Made by a program: the position numbers and the translations under genes. The notes below the pieces were generated by a model. It saw nothing but the letters and a program-made list of their open reading frames with translations. It did not search any database and was not told where the DNA came from. A stretch of DNA of 64,000 nucleotides from Massilia sp. WG5 (GTDB taxonomy: Bacteria > Pseudomonadota > Gammaproteobacteria > Burkholderiales > Burkholderiaceae_D), in assembly GCF_001412595.2 (NCBI RefSeq), contig NZ_CP012640.2:2914001-2978000 (forward strand), in the 5' to 3' direction. Positions 1 through 8,676 of this stretch are shown here, piece by piece; within the stretch, counting starts at the first letter, position 1; each line of letters starts with the position of its first letter.

Positions 1-168
1 CAGGTCGAGCATGGTTTCCAGATCGAGCGCCTCGCCCAGCGACGGCAGGATCATGGGGGCGCAATCGGCGCCGATCACGACTGCGTCGACATATTTGTGC
101 TGGGCCGCGTGATACGGATGTTCTCCAAAATCACGGGTACAAGCGGGGACGATAACGATCGGGCGCAT
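1..168 (-). CDS. Class I glutamine amidotransferase-like protein (PuuD/peptidase C26 type), N-terminal part
   Basis: Only the first 56 residues lie in the window; the gene continues past the left edge. The opening MRPIVIVPACTRD, followed by an AAQHKYVDAVV segment and a PMILPSL segment, matches the N-terminal pattern of gamma-glutamyl-GABA hydrolase-like amidotransferases (conserved start, a tyrosine-containing helix, then a proline-rich stretch leading to an aspartate-rich loop). The ATG is preceded by AAGGTAGAGAAC, a usable ribosome binding site. The catalytic Cys-His-Glu triad is outside the window, so substrate and activity cannot be judged. Confidence 0.6.
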   Translation of the reverse strand, partial: MRPIVIVPACTRDFGEHPYHAAQHKYVDAVVIGADCAPMILPSLGEALDLETMLDL

Positions 169-354
169 GTTCTCTACCTTGAAGTGAGGCGCACACGGAC
201 CATCATACTGCAATCTGATCCGAGTGCGAGTGGCCGTTGATCCAAATCAATTAGATCTGATGACGGGATGGGTCCCTGTTCAGAAACCGATAGCAAAATC
301 TTATCGTCAACTGAAGAAGCATGCCAACACGAACCGGCAATGGCAGCGGGCGTA

Positions 355-549
355 TCACCCGGGATGGCCGCCGTGAAGCCCGAGATAGCGCCCTTCCTCG
401 TCGACGTGCGCCGGATCGACGTCCATTTCGCTGTCCGGCATGGCCGTCAACTTGTTGAGGATGATGAAGGCCATCGTTGCGTAAGCGTGCGACAAGGATT
501 CGTCATGGTCGAGCGGGTATTGCGCGTAGCGATAAACTTTGATGGTCAT
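355..549 (-). CDS. Small hypothetical protein (64 aa)
   Basis: I do not recognise this protein. It is accepted as real because the ATG is preceded by TGGAGGTATCG, a near-ideal ribosome binding site with 4-5 nt spacing, and because codons end mostly in G or C like the neighbours. The sequence is acidic and soluble, with no membrane segment or signal peptide. It has a hydrophobic helix near residues 22-35 (YATMAFIILNKLT) and ends in a Gly/His-rich tail (LGLHGGHPG). It stands alone between the amidotransferase start and the GH31 gene, on the same strand as both. Confidence 0.55.
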   Translation of the reverse strand: MTIKVYRYAQYPLDHDESLSHAYATMAFIILNKLTAMPDSEMDVDPAHVDEEGRYLGLHGGHPG

Positions 550-604
550 CGATACCTCCAGTACAGTCTGCGTGTCTTTCTAGACTATCACCGAACTTCC
601 GTAT

Positions 605-3076
605 TCAGCGGCAAGCCGCAATCGTCAGGTCTTTTCGGACACTGGTTTTCGGCACGACGATCTGCGTTTCCTGCTCCTTGCTCGTCTGCACCTCCGTGGC
701 CCGGATACCGTTGATCGTGAAGCAGGCCGGCGCGGGCACGCCATGCAGCGTGATGCGATACGACCGTTGCGCCGGCGCCCCCGCATAATCGCCGCGCGCG
801 GCGCCGATATGCAGTACGCCGGCGGCGGCGCGGTAGCTGATCGCTGTCGTCATTTGCCTGCCGTGCAGCCGGTAATCCTCGGTGGTGTCGTCGTCCTCGA
901 TGAGCTGGCTGTCGCCGTCGGCGCCGCCGTACACGTCGAGTCGCAGCATCGACTTGTCGGCGAACCGGGTGCTGAGTGCGAATGCCTGCCCAGGAATGAT
1001 CGAGCCCGCTTTCACGAACAGCGCGATTTCATTGGCATCCGGCTTGATGGGAATGACCGTGTCGCCTTGCAGGACATGCTGCGGTCGCCAATAGTCGAAC
1101 CACTGTCCCGGGGGTAGCCAGACATCCTGCACCTGGTCGGCGCTGGTGAACGGCGCCACCAGCAGACTTGGCCCCCACATGTATTGCAGATCGTATTGCC
1201 AGGCTTTTTCCTGCTCCGGGTAGGCGAGCAGCATCGCGCGGGCGATCGGCATGCCGGTGCTGGCGGCTTCGTGCGCGGCCGAATACATGTAAGGCATCAG
1301 TTCATAGCGCAGCCTGGCGAACCGGTGGGCGACCGCCTGTTCTTCGCCGCTACGATCGAGCGGCCATCGCGATGGGCCGGCGCCGTGCGGTTTCCAGATC
1401 GGCGCGAAGCTGCCGAAGGCCATCGACCATTTCATGTACAGCTCGGCGTCCGGGCCGGTTTTCGCCGTCCAGTCGTAGAAACCGCCGGCATCGTGGCCCC
1501 AGTACGGGAATCCCGACAGGCCGGCAAGCTGCATGCCGCGGATCTGCATCTTCATTTCGTCGAAGTTCGGCTTGATATCGCCGCTCCACAAGGTAGCGTA
1601 ACGCTGCGCGCCGGCGGTCATGCCGCGTACCCAGACATAGGGCCTCTCCTTGATGGCCGATGTATCCCAGCCCTGCTGGACCAGGGCTTTCGAAATCAGG
1701 AAGAACCAGTAATTGCGCATTTCGGCCGAACTCAGTCCATTGGCGAGGATCATCGTTTCCGGCGCAGCACCCTGTTCGTCGAATTCGTCGATCCATAATG
1801 CGTCGCCCGGATAGTGCAAGGCAGGATCCAGGGACTTCTTGTACAGGATGTCCCAGAACCACTTCCTGAATGCGGGATTGGTCAGGTCCGGCGCGCTCTG
1901 GGCGAAATCGATCTTGCCGGGTTCGGGCAGGTTGAAACTCCTGCGCCAGCCTTCGCTGTATTGCGCCACGCAGCGGTTGAAATCGAGCGTCGACACCAGG
2001 CCATTGGCCTTCAGCCAGCGCTGGTATTCGCGCGGGTCGGGATACCGGCCCTTGTCCCATTCGATATACGATTCGCAGCGCTTGCCGCCGCCGGCGCGCC
2101 AGCGGTTGTCGTTGACGACGTGGTCGAGCGGGAAGCCGGCCGCCCGGTGCGCCATGATCTTCTGCTTCCACCAGGCTTCGTCGGACGGCGTCGGCGAATC
2201 GTGGTCGTGGCTCTTGTCCGACAGGGCCAGGCCGAACATCGCTTTGGCCGGCAGGCGCGGCTTGCCGGTCAGTTCGACGTAGTGGGCCAGCACGTCCTTC
2301 GGCTGCGGTCCGGCGATGAAGAAATAATCCATGCGGCCATCGAAGCCCAGGGTATCGATGCCGAACTCGTAGTCTCCGTCCTTGCCGAAGTTGAAGAAGT
2401 TCTTGAAGGTGCTGTTCAGGAAGACCCCGTAGCCCTTGCTGGAAATATAGAAGGGCACCAGCAGCGGGGCCTGGTCGATCTGGGCGGCGCCGTAATTGCG
2501 TGTCAGCGATTGGCCTTTCAGGTCGATCGACTGCGAACGCCCGAAATAACTGTGCCCCAGGGCCGTGAAGTGTTCATGGTCGTCGAATGCAAAGCGCCGC
2601 CTGATCACCTGCCCTTGCCATTCGACGCCGCCGCGTTCCTGCAGGACCGGCGCCGGCCGGCCATCGATGAAATAACGGATCGCCAGCGTGTCCTGGTCGA
2701 TATCGAGTTCGATGGCATTCGGTCCGTCGAGCCTGAGGATCGTCATGCCGTCGCGTCGGCTGACACGGAATGCATTCTTGTAATCGTGCGAGGCCACCAT
2801 CTCGTAATGATGGTCGTCGAAATATTTTTCGCCGGCGCGCACGCTTTGGATCCGCACGATATTCTGTCCATAAGCAGTCAGGCGCAGCTGCTCGCCGTGC
2901 GCGCCGTTCACCAGTACGGTATGCCTGGACGGTGCGTTCTCCCTGGCCGGGGCCGCGCCGGCAGCGGCGGCCGCAACGATCAACATCCCCAGGCTTGCGG
3001 CACGGGCGATCGCGCGCATGCGCGTCACGCCGGCGCGCGGAAATGCGGTACGGCCCCTGGTCTTCAAGCTTTTCAT
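605..3076 (-). CDS. Secreted glycoside hydrolase family 31 (alpha-glucosidase/alpha-xylosidase type)
   Basis: This 823-residue enzyme should cleave terminal alpha-glycosidic bonds in exported sugar oligomers. The N-terminus (MRAIARAASL then an Ala-rich stretch ending AAPA) is a signal peptide, so it is periplasmic or secreted. GH31 hallmarks are visible: a LWIDEFDE motif with probable nucleophile Asp430, and WSGD with probable acid/base Asp500, followed by FPYWGHDAGGF. The start at 3076 was chosen over more upstream in-frame codons because the signal peptide follows and AAGGCGGAC precedes it. It is transcribed divergently from gabD; the 224-bp gap must hold both promoters. Exact substrate (maltose, isoprimeverose or other) cannot be read from the sequence. 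Confidence 0.85.
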   Translation of the reverse strand: MKSLKTRGRTAFPRAGVTRMRAIARAASLGMLIVAAAAAGAAPARENAPSRHTVLVNGAHGEQLRLTAYGQNIVRIQSVRAGEKYFDDHHYEMVASHDYKNAFRVSRRDGMTILRLDGPNAIELDIDQDTLAIRYFIDGRPAPVLQERGGVEWQGQVIRRRFAFDDHEHFTALGHSYFGRSQSIDLKGQSLTRNYGAAQIDQAPLLVPFYISSKGYGVFLNSTFKNFFNFGKDGDYEFGIDTLGFDGRMDYFFIAGPQPKDVLAHYVELTGKPRLPAKAMFGLALSDKSHDHDSPTPSDEAWWKQKIMAHRAAGFPLDHVVNDNRWRAGGGKRCESYIEWDKGRYPDPREYQRWLKANGLVSTLDFNRCVAQYSEGWRRSFNLPEPGKIDFAQSAPDLTNPAFRKWFWDILYKKSLDPALHYPGDALWIDEFDEQGAAPETMILANGLSSAEMRNYWFFLISKALVQQGWDTSAIKERPYVWVRGMTAGAQRYATLWSGDIKPNFDEMKMQIRGMQLAGLSGFPYWGHDAGGFYDWTAKTGPDAELYMKWSMAFGSFAPIWKPHGAGPSRWPLDRSGEEQAVAHRFARLRYELMPYMYSAAHEAASTGMPIARAMLLAYPEQEKAWQYDLQYMWGPSLLVAPFTSADQVQDVWLPPGQWFDYWRPQHVLQGDTVIPIKPDANEIALFVKAGSIIPGQAFALSTRFADKSMLRLDVYGGADGDSQLIEDDDTTEDYRLHGRQMTTAISYRAAAGVLHIGAARGDYAGAPAQRSYRITLHGVPAPACFTINGIRATEVQTSKEQETQIVVPKTSVRKDLTIAACR

Positions 3077-3300
3077 CCCTGTCCGCCTTTTTTTCGGTTC
3101 GTTCCTGATGCCGCAAGTGCACAACCTGCGCCAGCCCGGCTGAATTGTACAGATCAGCTCGCGAATTGCGGTTCGCAACGCGGACCTGGGAAGCTTCCGC
3201 ATGCAAGACAGTTGCGTGGGGACGGCCACGGCGTACCCAAAACGGGCCGGCGGATTGCGTGGTATCTTTGTCTTCTAACACGAACAAGCACGAGGAACCC

Positions 3301-4755
3301 ATGCTGAACCTGAAAGATCCTTCCCTGCTGCGCCAGCAAGCGTATATCGATGGCGAATGGTGCGATGCCGTCGAAGGCCAGACCGTGACGGTGACCAATC
3401 CGGCCACCGGCGAATCGCTGGGCACCGTACCCCACATGGGCGCGCAGGAAACCCGCCGCGCGATCGAGGCCGCGAACGCCGCCTGGCCGGCATGGCGCAA
3501 GAAGACCGCGCGCGAGCGCGCCCTCATCCTGCGCAAGTGGAATGACCTGATGCTGGAAAACGCGGACGACCTGGCGGCCATCATGACCGCCGAACAGGGC
3601 AAGCCGCTGGCGGAGGCCAAGGGCGAGGTCGGCTATGCAGCCTCGTTCTTCGAATGGTTCGGCGAGCAGGCCAAGCGCATCGAAGGCGACGTGCTGGAAT
3701 CGCCGGCGCGCGACCGCCGCCTGATCGTGACCAAGGAGCCGATCGGCGTCTGCGCCGCGATCACCCCGTGGAACTTCCCGTCCGCGATGATTACCCGCAA
3801 GGTCGCGCCGGCCCTGGCCGCCGGCTGCCCGATCGTCCTGAAGCCTGCCGAACTGACCCCGTTCTCAGCCCTGGCCCTGGCCGTGCTGGCCGAACGCGCC
3901 GGCGTACCGAAAGGCGTGTTCTCGATCGTCATCGGCGATGCGAAAGCAATTGGCGCCGAAATGTGCGCGAATCCGACCGTGCGCAAGCTGAGCTTCACGG
4001 GCTCGACCCCGGTCGGCCGCGTGCTGATGGAACAGTGCGCGCCGACGATCAAGAAGCTGTCGCTGGAACTGGGCGGCAACGCCTCCTTCATCGTGTTCGA
4101 CGATGCCGACCTCGACGCCGCGGTCGAGGGCGCGATCGCCTCCAAATACCGCAACGCCGGCCAGACCTGCGTCTGCGCCAACCGCATCTACGTGCAGGAC
4201 GGCGTGTACGACGAATTCGCGCGCCGCTTCACCGAGAAGGTCAAGGGACTGAAGGTCGGCAACGGCATGGAGCCGGGCGTGAACCAGGGTCCGCTGATCG
4301 AGGACAAGGCCATCGTCAAGGTCGAGAAGCATATCGCCGACGCGCTGGGCAAAGGCGCTCGCCTGCTGCTGGGTGGCAAGCGCCATGAGCTCGGTCACAG
4401 CTTCTTCCAGCCGACCGTGCTGGCCGACGTGACGCCCGACATGCTGGTGTCGGACGAGGAAACCTTCGGCCCGGTGGCGCCGCTGTTCCGCTTCAAGACC
4501 GAGGAGGAAGTGATCGCCCTGGCCAACAACACCGAATACGGCCTGGCCTCCTACTTCTACTCGCGCGACATCGGCCGCGTATGGCGCGTGGCCGAACAGA
4601 TCGAGACCGGCATGGTGGGCGTGAACACCGGCCTGATCTCGAACGAGATCGCGCCCTTCGGCGGCGTGAAGCAGTCCGGCCTGGGCCGCGAAGGCTCGAA
4701 GTACGGCATGGACGACTACCTGGTCATCAAGTACATCTGCCTCGGCGGCGTATAA
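3301..4755 (+). CDS. gabD: NAD(P)-dependent succinate-semialdehyde dehydrogenase
   Basis: It oxidises succinate semialdehyde to succinate, the last step of GABA degradation, in the cytoplasm. The length (484 aa) is that of GabD. Visible motifs are TPWNFPSAMITRK (cofactor-binding region), FTGSTPVGR (Rossmann turn), LELGGNASF with general base Glu256, and GQTCVCANR with catalytic Cys290. GabD proteins usually read GNAPF where this one has GNASF. The ATG at 3301 fits the family N-terminus (DPSLLRQQAYIDGEW) and follows GAGGAACCC. Only 4 bp separate its stop from the next gene, so the two are probably co-transcribed. Confidence 0.92.
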   Translation: MLNLKDPSLLRQQAYIDGEWCDAVEGQTVTVTNPATGESLGTVPHMGAQETRRAIEAANAAWPAWRKKTARERALILRKWNDLMLENADDLAAIMTAEQGKPLAEAKGEVGYAASFFEWFGEQAKRIEGDVLESPARDRRLIVTKEPIGVCAAITPWNFPSAMITRKVAPALAAGCPIVLKPAELTPFSALALAVLAERAGVPKGVFSIVIGDAKAIGAEMCANPTVRKLSFTGSTPVGRVLMEQCAPTIKKLSLELGGNASFIVFDDADLDAAVEGAIASKYRNAGQTCVCANRIYVQDGVYDEFARRFTEKVKGLKVGNGMEPGVNQGPLIEDKAIVKVEKHIADALGKGARLLLGGKRHELGHSFFQPTVLADVTPDMLVSDEETFGPVAPLFRFKTEEEVIALANNTEYGLASYFYSRDIGRVWRVAEQIETGMVGVNTGLISNEIAPFGGVKQSGLGREGSKYGMDDYLVIKYICLGGV

Positions 4756-4759
4756 AGCC

Positions 4760-5125
4760 ATGGCCCGCGATCCCATGGCCGAGGTCAAGGATGCGCCGCT
4801 GTTCGTCGTGCCGCGCACGCTCGAGCAGTTGCGCGCCTACCGCGACGGCCCCAAGCTGGCCGACCTGCCGGGCGAGAACCCGTCGGCGGAACGCGAGCGC
4901 CTGGCGGTGATGCTGGATGACCTGGCCACCCGCCTGCTCGCCGGGATCGCGGGACATCCGACCAAGTTCTGGGTGCTCAAGCAGTTCCAGCAATCGCTGG
5001 AGCTGGTGCAGGAAGAAGACACCGAGGCGCGCGAGCACGTCGGTGTCGAACTGGAGAGGCTGATGGAGATCCTCGGCGTCGACAGTTCGGATGGGGTGCT
5101 GAGCCACTACCTGGGCGGTATTTGA
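4760..5125 (+). CDS. Conserved small hypothetical protein (121 aa)
   Basis: It starts 4 bp after gabD, in the same direction, and so is probably in its operon. The protein is soluble, largely helical and acidic. Its C-terminal half, HPTKFWVLKQFQQSLE followed by EEDTEAREH and a long Glu-rich helix, looks like a conserved core, but I cannot name the family with certainty. A second in-frame Met lies at residue 6. Its last 19 bp overlap the end of the convergent MazG-like gene, so both stop codons lie inside the other gene. Confidence 0.7.
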   Translation: MARDPMAEVKDAPLFVVPRTLEQLRAYRDGPKLADLPGENPSAERERLAVMLDDLATRLLAGIAGHPTKFWVLKQFQQSLELVQEEDTEAREHVGVELERLMEILGVDSSDGVLSHYLGGI

Positions 5126-5487
5126 TATTCGTAGTACTTGCGCGCATCGCCGCGCACCTGCTCGGCCGGGTACTTGGCCCGGTTGAGCACCATCTTCTCC
5201 TGCACGGCCGCCAGCAGGTCGACGTCGAGCTTGTCGGCCAGCCGCACCAGGTAGACCAGCACATCGGCCATCTCGTGCCGCACTTCCCGCAGCTTGTCCG
5301 GGCCGAGCTCCTCGGCGCGGCCGTGCTGCAGCCACTGGAAGTGCTCGAGCAGCTCGGCCGCCTCCACCGTCAGCGCGGACGCCAGGTTCTTCGGCGAATG
5401 GAACTGGTCCCAGTCGCGCTCGTCGACGAATTCGCGCACGATCTCCCGTAGCCGGGCGAGGTCGCCAAATGCCGAATCATTTGCCAT
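5107..5487 (-). CDS. MazG-like nucleotide pyrophosphohydrolase (RS21-C6/dCTPase type)
   Basis: A 126-residue all-alpha NTP pyrophosphatase that probably hydrolyses non-canonical or excess dNTPs to NMP and PPi. The metal-binding pattern is plain: EAAELLEH (ExxE) about 30 residues before EMADVLVYL (ExxD). WDQFHSPKNLA before the first motif is typical of the RS21-C6 branch. The start at 5487 (MANDSAFGDLARL) matches that family's N-terminus; more upstream in-frame codons would add an unrelated 66 residues. It converges with the preceding hypothetical (19-bp overlap) and is divergent from gntR, 91 bp away. Confidence 0.88.
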   Translation of the reverse strand: MANDSAFGDLARLREIVREFVDERDWDQFHSPKNLASALTVEAAELLEHFQWLQHGRAEELGPDKLREVRHEMADVLVYLVRLADKLDVDLLAAVQEKMVLNRAKYPAEQVRGDARKYYEYQIPPR

Positions 5488-5555
5488 AATCGTGCTCCAA
5501 TACAAGTGTCCCTTGTGGGACGGCCATGATACAGCGGTCGCCTCCCCGAAGGCGC

Positions 5556-5569
5556 TGATAACGCTACCA
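5556..5569. promoter_or_regulatory. Probable LacI-family operator upstream of gntR
   Basis: TGATAACGCTACCA is an imperfect palindrome with a central CG, as expected for LacI-family operators. It differs by one base from the site before gntK (TGATAGCGCTACCA). It lies 9 bp before the gntR start codon, in the position of the ribosome binding site, which suggests autorepression. Inferred from sequence match only. Confidence 0.6.
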
Positions 5570-5578
5570 AACCAGACG

Positions 5579-6607
5579 ATGAACAAACCAGAAACCCTTC
5601 GCAACCGTGGCAGCGGCCGCGTCACCCTGTCCGAGGTGGCGGCGCGGGCCGGCGTCGGGACCATGACGGTGTCGCGCGCGATCAACCAGCCGGAACTGGT
5701 GTCGGCCGCACTGCGCGCGCGCGTCGAGGAGGCCGTGGCGGCGCTGGGCTACGTGCCCAACCGCGCCGCCCGCGCGCTGGCCTCGAGCCAGTCGAAGGTG
5801 ATCGTGGTGCTGGTGCCGTCGCTGTCGAACGCCGTGTTCACCGAGGTCCTCGCCGGCATCCAGGATGCCCTGGAAAAGGATGACTACCAGATCCTGATCG
5901 GCAATACCCGCTACTCGGATGCCGAGGAAGAAAAGCTTCTCAATATTTACCTGCAGTCGAACCCGGACGGCGTACTGCTGTCGGGCCTCACGCACAGCAA
6001 GCAGGTGACGAAGATCCTGGCCTCGTCGAAACTGCCGGTGGTGTCGATGATGGATCTCGGCAGTTCGCCGGACGCGCTGTCGGTCGGCTTCTCCCAGCTC
6101 GAGGCCGGCTACACCATGACCCGCTACCTCATCGACAAGGGGTACAAGCGCATCGGCTTCATGGGCGCCCAACGCGACGAGCGTACGCTGAAGCGGGCCG
6201 AGGGCTACCGCCGCGCCTTGCAGGAAGCCGGCCTGTACGACCCGCAGCTCGAGACCATGGTGGCCGACCCGTCCACCATCGCGCTCGGCGCCGAACTGCT
6301 GGGGCGCATGCTGTCCGTGACACCCGACTGCGACGCCATCTTCTGCTGTAACGATGACCTGGCCCAGGGCGCGATCTTCCAGTGCCAGCGGCGCGGCATC
6401 GCCGTACCCGGCCGACTCGCCATCTGCGGCTTCAATGACCTGCCGGTGTCGGCCTGGATGAATCCGTCCCTGTCCACCATCGCCACGCCGCGCTACCGCG
6501 TCGGTTTCGAAGCGGCGCAGCTGCTGCGCGCCGTCATCCGCGGCGAGACCCCCGCCCTTACCCGCGTCGACCTCGGCTTCACCCTGATGGCGCGCGAGAG
6601 CGCCTGA
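5579..6607 (+). CDS. gntR: LacI-family transcriptional regulator of gluconate use (GntR type)
   Basis: A 342-residue repressor. Residues about 15-65 form the LacI-type helix-turn-helix (VTLSEVAARAGVGTMTVSRAI, then the hinge NRAARALASSQ). The rest is a periplasmic-binding-protein-like sensor domain with VIVVLVPSLSN and CNDDLAQGAI motifs. GntR is the natural guess because gluconokinase follows and the same palindrome precedes both genes; the ligand is probably gluconate or 6-phosphogluconate. The ATG at 5579 gives the usual short N-terminal tail and lacks a clear ribosome binding site because the operator occupies that position. Confidence 0.85.
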   Translation: MNKPETLRNRGSGRVTLSEVAARAGVGTMTVSRAINQPELVSAALRARVEEAVAALGYVPNRAARALASSQSKVIVVLVPSLSNAVFTEVLAGIQDALEKDDYQILIGNTRYSDAEEEKLLNIYLQSNPDGVLLSGLTHSKQVTKILASSKLPVVSMMDLGSSPDALSVGFSQLEAGYTMTRYLIDKGYKRIGFMGAQRDERTLKRAEGYRRALQEAGLYDPQLETMVADPSTIALGAELLGRMLSVTPDCDAIFCCNDDLAQGAIFQCQRRGIAVPGRLAICGFNDLPVSAWMNPSLSTIATPRYRVGFEAAQLLRAVIRGETPALTRVDLGFTLMARESA

Positions 6608-6686
6608 TCTTCCTTCCCGGCCGCTTCCCACGGGAGCGGCCGCGGCATCGCCCACTCCCTGTGCTGCGCCGCAGCATGGAAACTGC

Positions 6687-6714
6687 TTTACAAAACCATC
6701 GATCGGCGTAGACT
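6687..6714 (+). promoter_or_regulatory. Putative sigma-70 promoter of the gluconate operon
   Basis: TTTACA (6687-6692) and TAGACT (6709-6714) are separated by 16 bp. The LacI-type operator begins 10 bp after the -10 box, so a bound repressor would cover the transcription start. Confidence 0.5.
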
Positions 6715-6723
6715 CGCCACGTC

Positions 6724-6737
6724 TGATAGCGCTACCA
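6724..6737. promoter_or_regulatory. Probable LacI-family operator upstream of gntK
   Basis: TGATAGCGCTACCA holds a perfect TAGCGCTA core and differs by one base from the site upstream of gntR. It sits 9 bp before the gntK start codon and just after a promoter-like sequence, the geometry of repression by blocking initiation. Confidence 0.65.
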
Positions 6738-6745
6738 AATTTATC

Positions 6746-7297
6746 ATGATCTATCATCAGCCCGTCAATCAAATCATCGCCCCATCCCCGTCCGCCGAAC
6801 CGGCCCGCTGGGTCGTCATGGGCGTCTCCGGCTGCGGCAAGAGCGAAGTCGGACAACGGCTGGCGCAGGCGCTGGGCGTGCGCTTCCTCGAAGGCGACGC
6901 CTACCACAGCGCATCGAACGTGGCCAAGATGGCTTCCGGGATTCCCCTCGACGACAACGACCGCGCCGACTGGCTGCATACCCTGCAGGCCGAGATCGCC
7001 GCTGCCCGTACGCGCGGCGAAGGCCTGGTGCTGGCCTGTTCGGCCCTCAAGCGCCGTTACCGCGACCTGCTGCGCGCCGCCGACCCCGGCCTGCGCTTTG
7101 CCCACCTGAGCGGCCCGCGCGAGCTGATCGCCCAGCGCATGCTGGCGCGGACTGCCCACTACATGCCGGCCTCGCTGCTCGACAGCCAGCTGCGCGACCT
7201 CGAACCCCTGCAGCAGGACGAAGCCGGCCTGCTGCTCGACATCAGCAAGCCGCTCGCGGCGCTCACCGAAGAGATTCTTCACCCCGAGGGTCGCTAG
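6746..7297 (+). CDS. gntK: Gluconokinase
   Basis: It phosphorylates D-gluconate to 6-phosphogluconate for the Entner-Doudoroff or pentose phosphate pathway. The P-loop is GVSGCGKS at residues 26-33, followed by the family motifs EGDAYHSASNVAKM and GIPLDDNDRADWL. The length (183 aa) fits the GntK family. The ATG at 6746 has no Shine-Dalgarno sequence because the operator lies there. A second Met immediately before the P-loop (6818) would leave too little N-terminus, so the first was kept. It heads a kinase-carrier-porin operon. Confidence 0.93.
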   Translation: MIYHQPVNQIIAPSPSAEPARWVVMGVSGCGKSEVGQRLAQALGVRFLEGDAYHSASNVAKMASGIPLDDNDRADWLHTLQAEIAAARTRGEGLVLACSALKRRYRDLLRAADPGLRFAHLSGPRELIAQRMLARTAHYMPASLLDSQLRDLEPLQQDEAGLLLDISKPLAALTEEILHPEGR

Positions 7298-7330
7298 AAC
7301 CCATTCATCAACACAACAAAGGAGACAAGC

Positions 7331-8647
7331 ATGGCATCAACCAGAAACCAAGGGATTCCCCGGCGCCGCTGGGGCATCGGCGCGCTGCTCGGCGTAGGCG
7401 TCCTCATCAACTACATCGACCGCATCGGCCTGTCGGTCGCGGCGCCCCAGATCAAGGACGTGTTCCATCTGAGCGCCGTCGAACTGGGCTTGCTGTTCTC
7501 CGCCTTCGCGTGGTCGTATTCGCTGCTGCAGATTCCGGTGGGGATGGTGCTGGACCGCTTCGGTCCGACCCGGGTCGGACGCTGGGGCGCCTTCCTGTGG
7601 GGCATCGCCTCGGTCATCACAGCGTTCTCGAGCGGCTTCGCCGGCATCTTCGTCGCGCGTATCCTGCTGGGCGTGGCCGAAGCACCAGCTTTCCCGGTCA
7701 GCTCGAAGGCCACCGGTTACTGGTTCCCGCGCAATGAGCGCGGCCTGGCCACCGCCATCTTCGATGCCGCCGCCAAGTTCTCGAACGTGATCGGCGTGCC
7801 GCTGGTGGCGGTCACGGTGGTCACCTTCGGCTGGCGCTCGGGCTTCGCCCTGACGGCGACCCTGAGCTTCCTGTACTTCATCGCCTTCTATGTGCTGTAC
7901 CGCGACCCGAGCGCGGACAAGAACCTGGCGAAGGCCGAATACGACTACATCCAGCGCGGCGGCGCCGCTCCCGAAGGCCCGGCCGATGCCGGCGCCCTGA
8001 ATATGCTGGGCTACCTGCTGACCAAGGCCAAGGTCTGGGGCCTGACGCTCGGTTTCGCCGCCTACGGCTACACCTTCTACCTGCTCCTGACCTGGCTGCC
8101 CGGCTACCTGGTCGAATCGATGCACATGAGCATCCTGAAGTCGGCCGGCTTCGCCGCCATCCCCTGGGCTTTCGCCACCCTGACCGACCTGTTCGTCGGC
8201 GGCTGGCTGATCGACCACCTGATCTCGCGCGGCAAGAACGAATCGAAGGTGCGCAAGGCCGTGCTGATCGTCGGCATGACCTTCGGCCTGGCCGTGTTCG
8301 GCGCCACCCAGACCACCGACCCGGCCTGGGCCATCTTCTGGATCTCGATCGCGCTGGGCGGCCTGGCCTCGGCGGCGCCGGTCGGCTGGTCGCTGCCTTC
8401 GCTGATCGCGCCGAAGGGCGGCGCCGGCACCATCGGCGGCATCATGAACTTCGCGAACAACTTGATGGGGGCGGCCGCACCGATCGTGACCGGCATGATC
8501 GTCGGCGCCACCGCCTCGTTCACCAACGCTTTCTTCGTTGCCGGCGTCATCCTGATCGTCGGGATCATCTGCTTCGTGTTCGTGCTCGGGAAGATCGAGC
8601 CGATCCCGGATCCGGAACCCGTACGTGCACCGGTCACTGCCGCTTAA
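7331..8647 (+). CDS. MFS transporter, anion:cation symporter family (probable gluconate or sugar-acid uptake)
   Basis: A 438-residue inner-membrane carrier with twelve predicted hydrophobic segments. Signature features include INYIDRIGLSVAAP in helix 1, the loop motif GMVLDRFGPTRVG between helices 2 and 3, and FDAAAKFSNVIGVPL in helix 5. These point to the hexuronate/glucarate branch of the anion:cation symporters. Its position 33 bp after gntK, behind a strong AGGAG site, suggests gluconate as cargo in place of the classical GntP-type permease, but the substrate is inference from context. Confidence 0.85.
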   Translation: MASTRNQGIPRRRWGIGALLGVGVLINYIDRIGLSVAAPQIKDVFHLSAVELGLLFSAFAWSYSLLQIPVGMVLDRFGPTRVGRWGAFLWGIASVITAFSSGFAGIFVARILLGVAEAPAFPVSSKATGYWFPRNERGLATAIFDAAAKFSNVIGVPLVAVTVVTFGWRSGFALTATLSFLYFIAFYVLYRDPSADKNLAKAEYDYIQRGGAAPEGPADAGALNMLGYLLTKAKVWGLTLGFAAYGYTFYLLLTWLPGYLVESMHMSILKSAGFAAIPWAFATLTDLFVGGWLIDHLISRGKNESKVRKAVLIVGMTFGLAVFGATQTTDPAWAIFWISIALGGLASAAPVGWSLPSLIAPKGGAGTIGGIMNFANNLMGAAAPIVTGMIVGATASFTNAFFVAGVILIVGIICFVFVLGKIEPIPDPEPVRAPVTAA

Positions 8648-8676
8648 AACAATAACGAAGAAAGTAGAAAAAAATA

